DNA of 44,302 bases from Erysipelotrichaceae bacterium (lineage in GTDB: Bacteria; Bacillota_I; Bacilli_A; Erysipelotrichales; Erysipelotrichaceae). Both the position numbers and the translations under genes were made by a program. The notes beneath the pieces are model-generated. The model worked only from the letters and a program-made list of their open reading frames with translations, was not told where the DNA came from and did no database searches. Positions 33,533 to 43,586 of the stretch are shown here, piece by piece (the first letter of the stretch is position 1; the number at the start of each line of letters is the position of its first letter). Location of the stretch: contig SVBN01000022.1 in assembly GCA_015058875.1 (NCBI GenBank), forward strand, positions 1-44,302, in the 5' to 3' direction.

Positions 33533-36500
33533 ATGAATATCAATAACTTTGATGCAATTAAAGTCGGTCTCGCATCACCTGATCGTATCCGTGAGTGGTC
33601 TTACGGTGAAGTAAAAAAGCCTGAAACAATCAACTATCGCTCTCAGAAGCCTGAGCGCGACGGTCTGTTCTGCGAGCGTATTTTCGGTCCCCAGAAGGAC
33701 TGGGAATGCGCCTGCGGAAAGTATAAGAAGATCCGCTACCAGGGTGTTGTCTGCGACCGCTGCGGCGTTGAGATTACCAAATCCAGCGTCCGCCGTGAGC
33801 GCATGGGACACATCGAGCTTGCAGCTCCGGTAGCACACATCTGGTACCTCCGCGGTATCCCTTCCAGAATGAGCCTGCTTCTGAATGTACCTCCGAAACA
33901 GCTCGAGGAAGTCGTATACTTCGTTTCCTGGATCGTTACTGATCCGGGCGACACAAAACTTGCCTACAAGCAGATTCTTTCCGAACGTGAATTCCGTGAA
34001 AACAACGCAATTTACGGACCGGGCAGCTTCTCTGCCGCAACCGGCGCGGAAGCAGTCAGAACACTGCTGGAACAGTGCGATCTGGATAAAGAATATGAAA
34101 TGATCCAGAAAGAACTGGAAAAGGCAAACGGTGACAAGCGCAAGAAGCTGATCAAGCGTCTGGAAACAGTCGAAGCTTTCCGGAACAGCGACAACAAGCC
34201 GGAATGGATGGTGCTGACAGTTCTGCCGGTTATTCCGCCGGATCTGAGACCGATGCTGCAGCTGGACGGCGGCAGATTCGCAACCAGCGATCTGAACGAC
34301 CTCTATCGCCGTGTTATCACCAGAAACAACCGTCTGAAGAAACTGCTGGAACTCGGTACTCCGGCAATCATCGTTCAGAACGAAAAGAGAATGCTGCAGG
34401 AAGCAGTAGACGCCCTGATTGACAACGGACGCCGTTCCAAGCCGATTACCGGTGCGGGCGGACGTGCGCTGAAGTCGCTGTCCCACTCCCTGAAGGGTAA
34501 GCAGGGACGTTTCCGTCAGAACCTGCTCGGAAAGCGTGTTGACTTCTCCGGCCGTTCCGTTATTGCAATCGGACCGACACTGAAAATGTGGCAGTGCGGT
34601 CTGCCGAAGGAAATGGCAATTCAGCTGTACAAGCCGTTCGTCATCAACGAACTGGTCAACCAGCAGATTGCCACAAACCCGAAGACAGCTGAAAAGCTCA
34701 TCGACAGACAGGATTCCCGTGTATGGGATATCGTTGAACAGGTGATTGAAGGTCACCCGGTATTCCTGAACCGTGCACCTACACTGCACAGACTGGGTAT
34801 CCAGAGCTTCTTCCCGAAGCTGGTTGAAGGTCATGCAATCCGTGTCCATCCGCTCGTATGTCCTGCATTCAACGCAGACTTCGACGGTGACCAGATGGCT
34901 GTCCATCTGCCGCTGAGTGAAATGGCAAGAGCAGAGACGGAAGTCCTGATGCTCGGTGCCAACAACATCCTCGGTCCAAAGGATGGCAAGCCGATCGTTA
35001 CTCCCGGACAGGACCTCGTACTCGGTAACTTCTATCTGAACATGGAAGAGACTGCGGATGAGTTCTACGCCAAGGCTGACGCGCTCGAGAAGCTCGGTCT
35101 TCCGAACGAAGCTGAAAAGTGGAGAAGATACGGTGACAATGAAGGACATATCTTCAAGGATGTCAATGAAGTACTGATGGCATATCAGACCGGTTCCGTG
35201 CATCTGCACACAAGAATCGCTCTGCCGGCAAAGACACTCAATAAGACATGCTTCACCGAGTATCAGAATGAGTGCTATCTGCTGACATCCGTAGGCAAGA
35301 TCATTTTCAACAATGTTCTGCCTGCAGACTTCCCGTATATCAACGAAGCTACGGGAGAAAACCTGAAAGTAACTCCGAACGATGACTTTGTTCCGATGGG
35401 AACAGACATCCGCAAGGAGATTCACAGCCGCAAGGTCACTTCCGAATTCAAGAAGAAGGACCTCGGAAATCTGATCGCAGCCGTATTCGATAAGTACAAC
35501 ATTAACGGTACCAGTGATATTCTGGACTCCCTGAAGGATATGGGTTATCTGTATTCCACTCTGGCCGGCATGACCGTTGCGCTGAGCGATATCAGTGTCG
35601 CTCCGCATAAGGATGAAATCGTCGGTGAGGGACGCAAGAAGTCCGATCAGCTGAATGCGCTGCGTGACAGAGGCATGCTGACGCCGCAGGAATGGGAACG
35701 TGCGTTCTCCTCTCTGTGGGATCAGGTCAAGAACAACGTCGGTGATACGCTGATGGCATCCCTGCCGCGTATGAACCCGATCAACATGATGGCTGTATCC
35801 GGTGCGCGAGGCAACAAGAACCACTTTACCCAGCTCGCCGGCATGCGCGGACTGATGGCAAGACCGACGCAGTCCAAGTCCCGTAAGGAATACCAGCCCG
35901 GTATTATCGAAGTCCCGATCTATTCCTGCTTCCGTGAAGGCATGACCGTGTCCGAGTTCTTTATCTCGACACACGGCGTCCGTAAAGGTCTGACCGATAC
36001 CGCTCTGAAGACAGCTGAATCCGGATATCTGACAAGACGTCTGGTCGATGTTGCCCAGGAAGTGATTATCAACGAAGAAGACTGCGGAACAGACAAGGGA
36101 TACCTTGTAGAAGATATCGTCGATCCGAAGAACAACTCGATGATCGAACGTCTCTTCGACAGAATCGACGGACGCTATACCGCCGAAGCAGTAACCGATC
36201 CGGAAACAGGTGAAATTATTGTTGACGCAGATACATATCTGACGGATGAACTGGCAAACAGAATTGTCAATGCCGGCGTCAAGCAGGTATATATCCGCAA
36301 CGTATTCACATGTGAATCCCCGAACGGCATCTGCTGCAAGTGCTACGGCCGCAACATGGCTACCGGCAATCCTGTTGAAACAGGTGAAGCAATCGGCGTC
36401 ATGGCTGCCCAGGCGATCGGCGAACCGGGTACCCAGCTGACCATGCGTAACTTCCATACCGGCGGTGTTGCGAACCAGAGCGGTGACATCACACAGGGTC

Positions 36501-37390
36501 TTCCCCGTGTTGAAGAACTGTTTGAAGCACGTACACCGAAGAGAGTTGCCGTGATTGCAAAGATCAGCGGTGAAATCTCCGATATCCGTGAACAGGACAA
36601 CCATCAGGGTATGATCGTTACTGTTTCCAACGAACAGGAATCCATCGAGCACAAGTGCGACCTGACACAGGCTGTATCTTCCGATCTGAGAGTCGGTTCC
36701 CATGTTGAAGCAGGTGAACCGCTGACAGAAGGACAGATCGCACCGAAGGAACTCCTTGAGGTTGCCGGTGTCAGAGCTGTGGAAGAATATATCCTGAAGG
36801 AAGTCAAGAAGGTATATTCCACACAGTCCATCGATATTTCCGACAAGCACCTTGAAGTCATGATCAAGCAGATGCTGAAGAAGGTCGTTGTTACTGACGG
36901 CGGAGATTCCGGTCTGTCTCTCGGACAGACACTCTCCATCAACAGTGTCAATGAACGCAACAGCCAGCTGCTGGATGAAGACAAGGCGCCGATCCAGTAC
37001 GGACCGATCCTGCTCGGTATTTCCAAGTCCGCAGTTGAAACCGATTCCTTCCTGTCCGCCGCATCCTTCCAGGAGACAACACGTGTCCTGACAGATGCCG
37101 CAGTCAGAGGTAAGGTTGATACGCTCAGCGGTCTGAAGGAAAATGTTATTATCGGTAAGCTGATTCCTGCCGGAACCGGCCGTCCGGAATACCAGCGCGT
37201 TACCACTGACAGAATCAATGCGAGAGCCGAAAAACTGAAGGAAATCCGCAGACAGAAGGCAGAAGCTCTGCTGGAAGCTACGGAAACCAGACTCCCGGAT
37301 GAGATCCTGCGCGGTGAGACTGACGAAGACGATCAGGAACCTGTACAGGTTGAAATCGAAGCAGAAGTATTTGCTGAAGAAGCTGAATAA
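33533..37390 (+). CDS. rpoC: DNA-directed RNA polymerase subunit beta'
   Basis: The 1285-residue protein starts at ATG 33533 behind AAGGAGGGTG. It carries the N-terminal zinc ribbon (CACGKYKK...CDRCG, about 59-80), the active-site Mg-binding NADFDGDQM (near 448), the trigger-loop region [22 protein letters not shown] (near 958) and the second zinc site ([15 protein letters not shown]). The C-terminal tail is acidic. The length is slightly longer than in Bacillus. A very long antisense open frame on the opposite strand is a codon-bias effect. Confidence 0.98.
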   Translation: MNINNFDAIKVGLASPDRIREWSYGEVKKPETINYRSQKPERDGLFCERIFGPQKDWECACGKYKKIRYQGVVCDRCGVEITKSSVRRERMGHIELAAPVAHIWYLRGIPSRMSLLLNVPPKQLEEVVYFVSWIVTDPGDTKLAYKQILSEREFRENNAIYGPGSFSAATGAEAVRTLLEQCDLDKEYEMIQKELEKANGDKRKKLIKRLETVEAFRNSDNKPEWMVLTVLPVIPPDLRPMLQLDGGRFATSDLNDLYRRVITRNNRLKKLLELGTPAIIVQNEKRMLQEAVDALIDNGRRSKPITGAGGRALKSLSHSLKGKQGRFRQNLLGKRVDFSGRSVIAIGPTLKMWQCGLPKEMAIQLYKPFVINELVNQQIATNPKTAEKLIDRQDSRVWDIVEQVIEGHPVFLNRAPTLHRLGIQSFFPKLVEGHAIRVHPLVCPAFNADFDGDQMAVHLPLSEMARAETEVLMLGANNILGPKDGKPIVTPGQDLVLGNFYLNMEETADEFYAKADALEKLGLPNEAEKWRRYGDNEGHIFKDVNEVLMAYQTGSVHLHTRIALPAKTLNKTCFTEYQNECYLLTSVGKIIFNNVLPADFPYINEATGENLKVTPNDDFVPMGTDIRKEIHSRKVTSEFKKKDLGNLIAAVFDKYNINGTSDILDSLKDMGYLYSTLAGMTVALSDISVAPHKDEIVGEGRKKSDQLNALRDRGMLTPQEWERAFSSLWDQVKNNVGDTLMASLPRMNPINMMAVSGARGNKNHFTQLAGMRGLMARPTQSKSRKEYQPGIIEVPIYSCFREGMTVSEFFISTHGVRKGLTDTALKTAESGYLTRRLVDVAQEVIINEEDCGTDKGYLVEDIVDPKNNSMIERLFDRIDGRYTAEAVTDPETGEIIVDADTYLTDELANRIVNAGVKQVYIRNVFTCESPNGICCKCYGRNMATGNPVETGEAIGVMAAQAIGEPGTQLTMRNFHTGGVANQSGDITQGLPRVEELFEARTPKRVAVIAKISGEISDIREQDNHQGMIVTVSNEQESIEHKCDLTQAVSSDLRVGSHVEAGEPLTEGQIAPKELLEVAGVRAVEEYILKEVKKVYSTQSIDISDKHLEVMIKQMLKKVVVTDGGDSGLSLGQTLSINSVNERNSQLLDEDKAPIQYGPILLGISKSAVETDSFLSAASFQETTRVLTDAAVRGKVDTLSGLKENVIIGKLIPAGTGRPEYQRVTTDRINARAEKLKEIRRQKAEALLEATETRLPDEILRGETDEDDQEPVQVEIEAEVFAEEAE

Positions 37391-37398
37391 GCAGAATG

Positions 37399-37434
37399 AA
37401 GGATCAGGGCTCAATGCTCTGATCCTTTGATATT
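37399..37434 (+). terminator. Intrinsic terminator after rpoC
   Basis: A 9-bp stem AAGGATCAG / CTGATCCTT (37399-37407 with 37419-37427) is followed by a T-rich but interrupted run. Confidence 0.75.
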
Positions 37435-37493
37435 TTCCGGATATACAGAGCCGTATTATGTCATAATTAGATTAATTGATTCGGAGGTCTGTT

Positions 37494-38294
37494 ATGAATT
37501 ACGGTATGATCGGACTCGGCAATATGGGCGGAGCCATACTTCGCGGTATGGTGAAAAGCGGCCGTTTTGAAAATGACCATCTTCTCGGTTTTGATGTAAA
37601 TACGGAAAAAGCCGCAGAAATACGCAGGGAAACAGGAATTGAAATCGCCGTTTCCGTCAGTGAAGTCACAGAGAAATCAGATGTTATCATTCTGGCTGTC
37701 AAGCCGCAGTTCATGCAGACGGTCATGGATGAGATCAGACAGTGCGGGTGTGAAGATAAGCTTCTGCTGTCAATTGCCGCGGGACTTCCGTGCAGTTATT
37801 TTGAGCGGGAAGCAGGCGGTAAAACAAGAGTGGTTAGGGCGATGCCGAACCTGAATGCGGCCTTCCAGGATGCGATTGTCGGAATCTGTGCGGGTGCATA
37901 TGCAAAGGAAGAGGATCTTGCGACCGCGGAAAAGATATTCTCTTCCGTGGGAGAGTCCGTACGGATTGCCGAGGATAAATTCGCGGTATTCTCCGCTGTT
38001 GCGGGAGCTTCCCCGGCATTTACATTCATGTATGCCGATGCGCTGGCAATGGCAGCGGTCAGAGGGGGCATTCCGAGAGATGCCGCCATGAAGATTGCTT
38101 CGGCAGCCGTTCGCGGGAGCGGGACTACCCTTGTGCAGAGCGGAGAGCATCCGTCCGTACTGAGAGACAGAGTCTGTTCGCCGGGCGGCACTACAATCGA
38201 AGGCGTAACAGTACTGGAAGAAAACGGTTTTGCCGGCATGATTATGGATGCCGTTATGGCAGTCATCGAAAAAGACGGGAAATTGGGAAAGTAA
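37494..38294 (+). CDS. proC: Pyrroline-5-carboxylate reductase
   Basis: ProC reduces pyrroline-5-carboxylate to proline with NAD(P)H. The start ATG 37494 follows GGAGGT (37483-37488). The 266-residue protein has the Rossmann loop MIGLGNMGGAI (residues 5-15), the AVKPQ segment and the family signature near the C-terminus (DRVCSPGGTTIEGV). It lies 22 bases upstream of the dipeptidase gene, so proline could be drawn from peptide breakdown as well as synthesis. Confidence 0.95.
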   Translation: MNYGMIGLGNMGGAILRGMVKSGRFENDHLLGFDVNTEKAAEIRRETGIEIAVSVSEVTEKSDVIILAVKPQFMQTVMDEIRQCGCEDKLLLSIAAGLPCSYFEREAGGKTRVVRAMPNLNAAFQDAIVGICAGAYAKEEDLATAEKIFSSVGESVRIAEDKFAVFSAVAGASPAFTFMYADALAMAAVRGGIPRDAAMKIASAAVRGSGTTLVQSGEHPSVLRDRVCSPGGTTIEGVTVLEENGFAGMIMDAVMAVIEKDGKLGK

Positions 38295-38316
38295 TAATCC
38301 GCAGGAGGCAAAGATA

Positions 38317-39300
38317 ATGAAATTTATTGATATGCATTGTGATACGCTCATGGTGCTGCTGTTCAAAGATAAAGAGAATATGAATCTTTATGAGTCACAG
38401 CATACCATGGTTGATCTGAAACGGATGCGTCAGGGCGGGCAGATGGCCCAGTTCTTCGCGGCTTTCCTTCCTTCTCCCGGTACCTATGAGCACTTCGGGA
38501 TTGATCCGATAGATGATGATGCATATATCGAAACACTGCATGATGCGCTGCTGAAAAATGTGAATGCGCATTCCGACATTATTTCCATGGCATACAATGC
38601 GGACGATATTCTGAATAATGATAAGGAAGGAAAGATGTCGGCAGTTTTCACCATTGAGGACGGCCGTTCCGTGAACGGGTCCATGGAGAAGCTGAAGCAT
38701 TATTATGACATGGGCGTCAGAGCGATAGCCTTGACGTGGAATTTCCATAACTGCTTCGGCGCACCGAATTCAACGGATCCAAAAGTTATGGCAGAAGGTC
38801 TGACGGAGTTCGGAAAGGATGCGGTCAGATATATGCAGGAGCTCGGAATTCTGGTGGATGTTTCCCATCTGAGCGAAGGCGGGTTCTGGGACGTTGCGGA
38901 TATCTGTACAAAACCGTTTATCGCGACGCATTCCAACTGCAGAAATCTGTCGCCTCATCAGCGCAATCTGTCGGATGAACAGCTGAAAAAACTGGCCGAA
39001 TGCGGCGGTGTAACCGGAATCAACTTTGCGCCTGCCTTTCTGAATGAAGACATCACCAGAACGGATTCCCGCGCGGAGCTCATGGCAGTGCATGCAAGAC
39101 ATATGGCGGATATTGCGGGCACGGATGTGATTGCACTGGGATCTGATCTGGATGGTATCCGCGGCGATCTGGAAGTCGGTTCAAGTGATAAATTCGGACT
39201 GATCGAAGATGCTCTGAAACGGCATGGCTTCACAAATGAAGAGATTGAAAAAATATTCTGGAAGAATGCAATCCGTGTTATGAAAGACACGCTGAGATAA
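38317..39300 (+). CDS. Membrane-dipeptidase-type peptidase, family M19
   Basis: The start ATG 38317 follows AGGAGG; a longer in-frame start inside proC lacks support. The 327-residue protein begins with the metal-binding H-x-D (H7-C-D9), has the bridging Glu in FTIEDG near residue 110, and later HSNCR and GSDLDGI metal or substrate motifs. M19 enzymes hydrolyse dipeptides, including D-amino acid and cysteinyl-glycine forms. No signal peptide is present, so it acts in the cytoplasm. The genes that follow encode RidA and a C-S lyase, which suggests cysteine-containing dipeptides as substrates; that is inference. Confidence 0.9.
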   Translation: MKFIDMHCDTLMVLLFKDKENMNLYESQHTMVDLKRMRQGGQMAQFFAAFLPSPGTYEHFGIDPIDDDAYIETLHDALLKNVNAHSDIISMAYNADDILNNDKEGKMSAVFTIEDGRSVNGSMEKLKHYYDMGVRAIALTWNFHNCFGAPNSTDPKVMAEGLTEFGKDAVRYMQELGILVDVSHLSEGGFWDVADICTKPFIATHSNCRNLSPHQRNLSDEQLKKLAECGGVTGINFAPAFLNEDITRTDSRAELMAVHARHMADIAGTDVIALGSDLDGIRGDLEVGSSDKFGLIEDALKRHGFTNEEIEKIFWKNAIRVMKDTLR

Positions 39301-39322
39301 AGAAGAACAGGAGAAAACAGAG

Positions 39323-39697
39323 ATGAAAGAGATTTACACAACAAACGCACCTGCCGCAATCGGTCCTTACTCCCAGGGATATGAATCCAACGGAATGGTT
39401 TTCCTCTCCGGACAGATTCCGGTTAATCCGGAAACCGGAGATATGCCGGAAGGAATCGAAGAACAGGCAGAGCAGGCATGCAGAAATGTCGGTGCACTTC
39501 TCGATGCGGCGGGCATCGGATTTGAACATGTCGTCAAGACAACATGCTTCCTGGCGGATATGGGTGATTTTGCGAGATTCAACAGTGTATATGAAAAATT
39601 CTTTGTTTCCAAACCGGCAAGAAGCTGCGTTGCGGTAAAGGATCTGCCGAAAGGCGCGCTCTGCGAAATTGAAACCATTGCGGAAAAGGGGGAATAA
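39323..39697 (+). CDS. ridA: RidA-family enamine/imine deaminase
   Basis: The 124-residue protein begins KEIYTTNAPAAIGPYSQGY, has VFLSGQIPVNPETG and ends with the family signature RSCVAVKDLPKGALCEIE, including the active-site Arg. RidA hydrolyses reactive enamine or imine products such as 2-aminoacrylate made by PLP enzymes. It lies 22 bases after the dipeptidase and four bases before a PLP C-S lyase that would produce 2-aminoacrylate, a close functional match. Confidence 0.94.
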   Translation: MKEIYTTNAPAAIGPYSQGYESNGMVFLSGQIPVNPETGDMPEGIEEQAEQACRNVGALLDAAGIGFEHVVKTTCFLADMGDFARFNSVYEKFFVSKPARSCVAVKDLPKGALCEIETIAEKGE

Positions 39698-39701
39698 CCG
39701 G

Positions 39702-40898
39702 ATGACATACGATTTTACAACAATTATGGATCGCCGCGGGAAGGATTCCATTGCGGTGGATTATCCGCCCAACGGCGAACTGACGAAGGAAGGATTTGAT
39801 CAGATTCCGATGTGGGTTGCGGACATGAATTTCTCAACAGTTCCGACAATCCAGGAAGCGATGATCCGCCGTGCACAGCATGGTGCATTCGGATATTTCC
39901 GCACGAGTGATGAATATTATCAGAGCATTATTGACTGGCAGAGAGACAGAAACGGTGTCGAAGGCCTGAAACCGGAAAATATCGGATATGAAAACGGAGT
40001 GCTGGGCGGTGTGAATTCCGCTGTCAGCATCTTCTGTTCCAAAGGCGACAAGATTCTGCTGCACAGTCCGACCTATGTCGGCTTTACCGCAGTTCTTTCC
40101 AACAACGGATATGATATGGTGCTCAGCCCGCTGTACCGTGATGAACAGGGCGTATGGAGAATGAACTTCGAGGACATGGAAGAAAAACTCCGTGACCAGC
40201 ATATTCATACCGCTATCTTCTGCTCTCCCTACAATCCGGTCGGAAGAGTATGGGAACGCTGGGAAATTGAAAAGGCAATGGAACTGTTCGAGAAATACCA
40301 GGTCTTTGTCATCTCCGATGAAATCTGGTCCGATCTGACGCTCGGCGATCATAAACATATTCCGACCCAGTCCGTCAGCGAGTATGCAAAGATGCATACG
40401 GTTGCCATGTACGCTCCTTCCAAGACATTCAATCTTGCCGGTCTGATCGGAAGCTATCATATTGTATATAACCCGTGGATTCATGACCGCATGCTGAAAG
40501 AGTCTTCCCTCTGTCATTACAATTCCATGAATGTCATGTCCATGCACGCACTTGTCGGTGCCTACGGTCCGGAAGGAAGGGCATGGCTGGATGAGCTGAA
40601 ACAGGTTCTGACTGACAATGCGGAATATGCATATAACCATATCATGGAACATTATCCCGGCGTGACGCTGATGAAGCCGGAAGGAACATATATGCTGTTT
40701 TTGAACTGCGAAGGCTGGTGCAAAGCACACAATATTACAATCGACGAACTCCAGAAGAAAGGTGCCGAGGTCGGCGTGATGTGGCAGGACGGCAGAAAGT
40801 TCCATGATCCGTACGGAATCCGCATGAATCTTGCCTCCCCGCATTCCAGAATCGCAGAGGCATTTGACCGTCTGGATAAATACGTTTTCACTGATTGA
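39702..40898 (+). CDS. PatB/MalY-type cystathionine beta-lyase / C-S lyase (PLP)
   Basis: The start ATG 39702 lies behind AAAAGGGGG four bases after ridA. The 398-residue fold type I PLP enzyme shows PMWVADMNF near residue 36, CSPYNPVGRVW, VISDEIWSDL with the cofactor Asp, and the Schiff-base Lys in APSKTFNLAGL. PatB/MalY enzymes split C-S bonds of cystathionine or cysteine conjugates into a thiol, pyruvate and ammonia. The aminoacrylate intermediate is a RidA substrate. An aminotransferase role is possible but less likely given these motifs. Confidence 0.9.
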   Translation: MTYDFTTIMDRRGKDSIAVDYPPNGELTKEGFDQIPMWVADMNFSTVPTIQEAMIRRAQHGAFGYFRTSDEYYQSIIDWQRDRNGVEGLKPENIGYENGVLGGVNSAVSIFCSKGDKILLHSPTYVGFTAVLSNNGYDMVLSPLYRDEQGVWRMNFEDMEEKLRDQHIHTAIFCSPYNPVGRVWERWEIEKAMELFEKYQVFVISDEIWSDLTLGDHKHIPTQSVSEYAKMHTVAMYAPSKTFNLAGLIGSYHIVYNPWIHDRMLKESSLCHYNSMNVMSMHALVGAYGPEGRAWLDELKQVLTDNAEYAYNHIMEHYPGVTLMKPEGTYMLFLNCEGWCKAHNITIDELQKKGAEVGVMWQDGRKFHDPYGIRMNLASPHSRIAEAFDRLDKYVFTD

Positions 40899-40910
40899 CA
40901 ATGGATCAGG

Positions 40911-40949
40911 CAATGTTTCCGGAAACCCGGATACATTGTCTTTTCTTTT
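40911..40949 (+). terminator. Intrinsic terminator after the C-S lyase gene
   Basis: CAATGT (40911-40916) pairs with ACATTG (40933-40938), enclosing TTTCCGGAAA; TCTTTTCTTTTT follows. An outer stem GACAATG/CATTGTC (40897-40940) is an alternative. Confidence 0.7.
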
Positions 40950-40995
40950 TGTCTGCACTTCCCTATAATGAGTCTCGGACAAAAAGGGGAACATC

Positions 40996-42342
40996 ATGAA
41001 AAACCGCAGTCATACACTTGATATTGTTAACGGTCCGCTGCTCGGCAACCTGTTTGCTTTTGCGGTTCCGCTGATGTTTTCCCAGCTGCTTCAGATTCTG
41101 TTCAACGCCGCGGACACGATTGTTGTGGGGAAGTTTGCCGGTGAAAGCGCTCTGGCTGCGGTCGGCGCAACCGGATCGATCGTCTTCCTGCTGACATCGC
41201 TGTTCAACGGTCTTTCGACCGGATCGAATGTTGTCATTGCCCGGTTTCTCGGCATGGGTGAAGAAAAGGGGATTGAAGAAGCGGTTCATACATCGATTTT
41301 TCTTGCAATTGTCTGCGGCATCTTCCTGACGGCAGCCGGCATCATTCTGGCTCCGTTCCTGCTGAAAATGATGAGTACGCCTGAAGCGATTATCAATCTC
41401 AGTGTGCTTTACATGCGGATCTATTTCGCCGGGGTGACTTTCCTGCTGGTATATAACTTTGCCTCAGCGGTGCTGCGCTCCAAAGGCGATACAAAACGTC
41501 CGCTTTATTTCCTTGCCGTCTCCGGTGCGGTCAATGTTGTGCTGAATCTGTTTACCGTCATTGTGCTGCATATGTCGGTGGCCGGCGTTGCGATTGCGAC
41601 GGTTGCTTCGGAAGCATTGTCCGCATTTCTGACATGCATGGCGCTGATCAGAGACAATGATGCGACGCATCTGGATTTCAGACGTCTGCGGATGAATAAG
41701 GATGTTGTTCTTTCCATTATGCGGATCGGAATTCCTTCCGGCCTTTCCGGTGTTGTGTTCTCTCTGTCCAATGTTGTGATCCAGTCCAGCATCAACTCCT
41801 TCAACAGCACCTCCATTGTGGCGGGAAACTCTGCGGGAGCGAATATCGAAGGATTTGTATATATCGGCATGTTTGCCTTTTCCCAGGCAACCATCACCTT
41901 TACAAGCCAGTGTCTCGGCGCCGGAAGGAAAGACCGGATCCGTCCGATTCTGCGGGAGACATTTGTGCTTTCCTGCATTTCCGCGCTTGCGCTGGGAATG
42001 CTGATAAATCATTTCTCTGCGCAGCTGCTGAGACTGTATACGGATGAGCAGGCCGTTGTGGAAGTCGGGATGATCCGGACGTACTGGGTCGCAAGACTGC
42101 TGATCCTGAACGGCATCATGGATATTTTCATCAATTCCATGCGCGGAATGGGATACTCCGCGGCACCGACAGCGATCATGCTGGCAGGAATCTGCGCCGT
42201 GAGACTGAGCTGGATCTGGCTGGTCTTCCCGCACTACGGTACATTGCAGTCCATTTACATGTGCTATCCGGTCAGCTGGCTGATCACTTCCGCCATAGAA
42301 TATGCTCTGTGGCTTTGGGTCTGCAGAAAAGTATGTGCATGA
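40996..42342 (+). CDS. MATE-family multidrug/toxin efflux transporter
   Basis: The 448-residue protein has about twelve hydrophobic helices and the MATE N-terminal pattern (NGPLLGNLFAFAVPLMFSQLLQILFNAADTIVVGKF). It exports cations, drugs or metabolites using a Na+ or H+ gradient. The ATG 40996 follows AAAAGGGG. A TATAAT at 40964-40969 with a poor -35 in the preceding terminator tract is a possible promoter. Its position after the C-S lyase could mean that it exports products of that pathway, but a separate unit is equally likely. Confidence 0.92.
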   Translation: MKNRSHTLDIVNGPLLGNLFAFAVPLMFSQLLQILFNAADTIVVGKFAGESALAAVGATGSIVFLLTSLFNGLSTGSNVVIARFLGMGEEKGIEEAVHTSIFLAIVCGIFLTAAGIILAPFLLKMMSTPEAIINLSVLYMRIYFAGVTFLLVYNFASAVLRSKGDTKRPLYFLAVSGAVNVVLNLFTVIVLHMSVAGVAIATVASEALSAFLTCMALIRDNDATHLDFRRLRMNKDVVLSIMRIGIPSGLSGVVFSLSNVVIQSSINSFNSTSIVAGNSAGANIEGFVYIGMFAFSQATITFTSQCLGAGRKDRIRPILRETFVLSCISALALGMLINHFSAQLLRLYTDEQAVVEVGMIRTYWVARLLILNGIMDIFINSMRGMGYSAAPTAIMLAGICAVRLSWIWLVFPHYGTLQSIYMCYPVSWLITSAIEYALWLWVCRKVCA

Positions 42343-42364
42343 GCCGCTTTCGGGCGGTTTTTCA
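42343..42364 (+). terminator. Short intrinsic terminator after the MATE gene
   Basis: The stem CCGC / GCGG (42344-42347 with 42354-42357, loop TTTCGG) is followed by TTTTT. Confidence 0.7.
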
Positions 42365-42456
42365 TATTCTGCGTTAAACTGACACAAAAAGCGGGCAAAA
42401 AGAAGATACGCAGAGCATGGATAATAAGGAAGAAGAAAAAAGGAGGCTGTCTGTTT

Positions 42457-43539
42457 ATGCCCGGAAGCTTTAAAAAAGGAAATGCAATCAACGCTGTACC
42501 GAGACCGATCAAATCCGATCTGAAATCCGAGAGGATTATCTGGGAATCGGAGAAACCGATCCGCTGGTCTTTTATGAAGGTACTGAGAGAATTCAGTACA
42601 TTGAAAGAGTTCTATCCTGAGATCAATCCGTATACGGAATGCTATAAGGTCCGTGATAATACATGGGCATTGTACAATGACAGCTTTGACGGTGCCGGTG
42701 ATGTCTGGATGTATCTGATCGATGGTCCAGAGAAGGCAATGATCATTGATAACTCCTTCGGAATCGGAGATCTGAAGGGTCTGATCACCCATCTGGTCGG
42801 AGACAAGGAAATCATTGCGGTTACGACACATTCCCATTTTGACCACTGCTACGGCAGCGCCCAGTTCGGCAGAGTATACTGCCATGAATACGAGGTGCCG
42901 GATCTGCAGACAAAGAACAATCCGGATATCTGGGATTATCTGTTCAATAATACGGATCATGATATCGAAGTGTGGGGACAGATGATTCATCCGGGAGAAC
43001 CGCTTTATACAAAGTTTGACCGGAAAGATATCATCGTTGATATCGATCATAAGGAAACATATCAGCCGTATGAGATTATCGGCGTTCCGGACGGATATGA
43101 ATTTGATCTCGGCGGCGGATATATCGTGGAAGCAGTGCTGCTGCCGGGGCATACACCGGGACAGTGCGGATATTACGATCATCATAATCACACGCTGTTC
43201 AGCGGTGATACATCCGGTATGGGAACAAGACCGGAAGGACATCCGTACCGCGAGTTCTGCACAGTGGAGGCAATGTATGATGCTTTGACTAAGCTGAAGC
43301 CGCGCTTTGCGGAGATTGAAGGATGCTTCCCGGGACACGGGGCATTGGATCAGTCTCCGATTACACTGCAGTATCTGCTGGATGCGTGCACGCTGGTCAT
43401 GAAGAATCCGGACTGCTGTGAGGAAAAGAGAGAATTTGAACGCGACGGACATAAGTTCATTTCCTGCAGCAAATATATCCAGCAGGGAAGTTCGCTCCGC
43501 TATACACCGGGTAATATCTTTAAAAAAGACGTGAAATAA
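42457..43539 (+). CDS. MBL-fold metallo-hydrolase
   Basis: The 360-residue protein has the metallo-beta-lactamase-fold metal motif H-x-H-x-D-H (H125-S-H127-F-D129-H130), a later His in LLPGHTPG and an Asp in FSGDT, then a His in FPGHGAL. It probably binds two metal ions and hydrolyses an ester, thioester or similar substrate. The N-terminal 70 residues are an extension of unknown role. The ATG follows AAAAAAGGAGG. No signal peptide is present. The substrate cannot be inferred. Confidence 0.88.
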   Translation: MPGSFKKGNAINAVPRPIKSDLKSERIIWESEKPIRWSFMKVLREFSTLKEFYPEINPYTECYKVRDNTWALYNDSFDGAGDVWMYLIDGPEKAMIIDNSFGIGDLKGLITHLVGDKEIIAVTTHSHFDHCYGSAQFGRVYCHEYEVPDLQTKNNPDIWDYLFNNTDHDIEVWGQMIHPGEPLYTKFDRKDIIVDIDHKETYQPYEIIGVPDGYEFDLGGGYIVEAVLLPGHTPGQCGYYDHHNHTLFSGDTSGMGTRPEGHPYREFCTVEAMYDALTKLKPRFAEIEGCFPGHGALDQSPITLQYLLDACTLVMKNPDCCEEKREFERDGHKFISCSKYIQQGSSLRYTPGNIFKKDVK

Positions 43540-43544
43540 TGATG

Positions 43545-43576
43545 CAGGCCGGAACACTCCGGCCTGTATTGCTTTA
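43545..43576 (+). terminator. Intrinsic terminator after the MBL gene
   Basis: A perfect 9-bp stem CAGGCCGGA / TCCGGCCTG (43545-43553 with 43558-43566, loop ACAC) is followed by TATTGCTTT. It argues against translation of the next gene from 43539. Confidence 0.75.
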
Positions 43577-43586
43577 TGATGGTGTC

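Noticed and set aside
33575-37414. 1279-codon open frame antisense to rpoC
   Set aside because: It mirrors a gene with strong codon bias, which removes stops on the opposite strand. The product is Cys/Val-rich with no known domain and no ribosome binding site.
41464-43557. 697-codon antisense open frame across the MATE and MBL genes
   Set aside because: Spans two well-recognised genes and their intergenic terminator on the other strand; no start signal.
43539-43586. Methyltransferase start at 43539
   Set aside because: A 9-bp terminator hairpin lies within this stretch; the SAM domain needs no extension.
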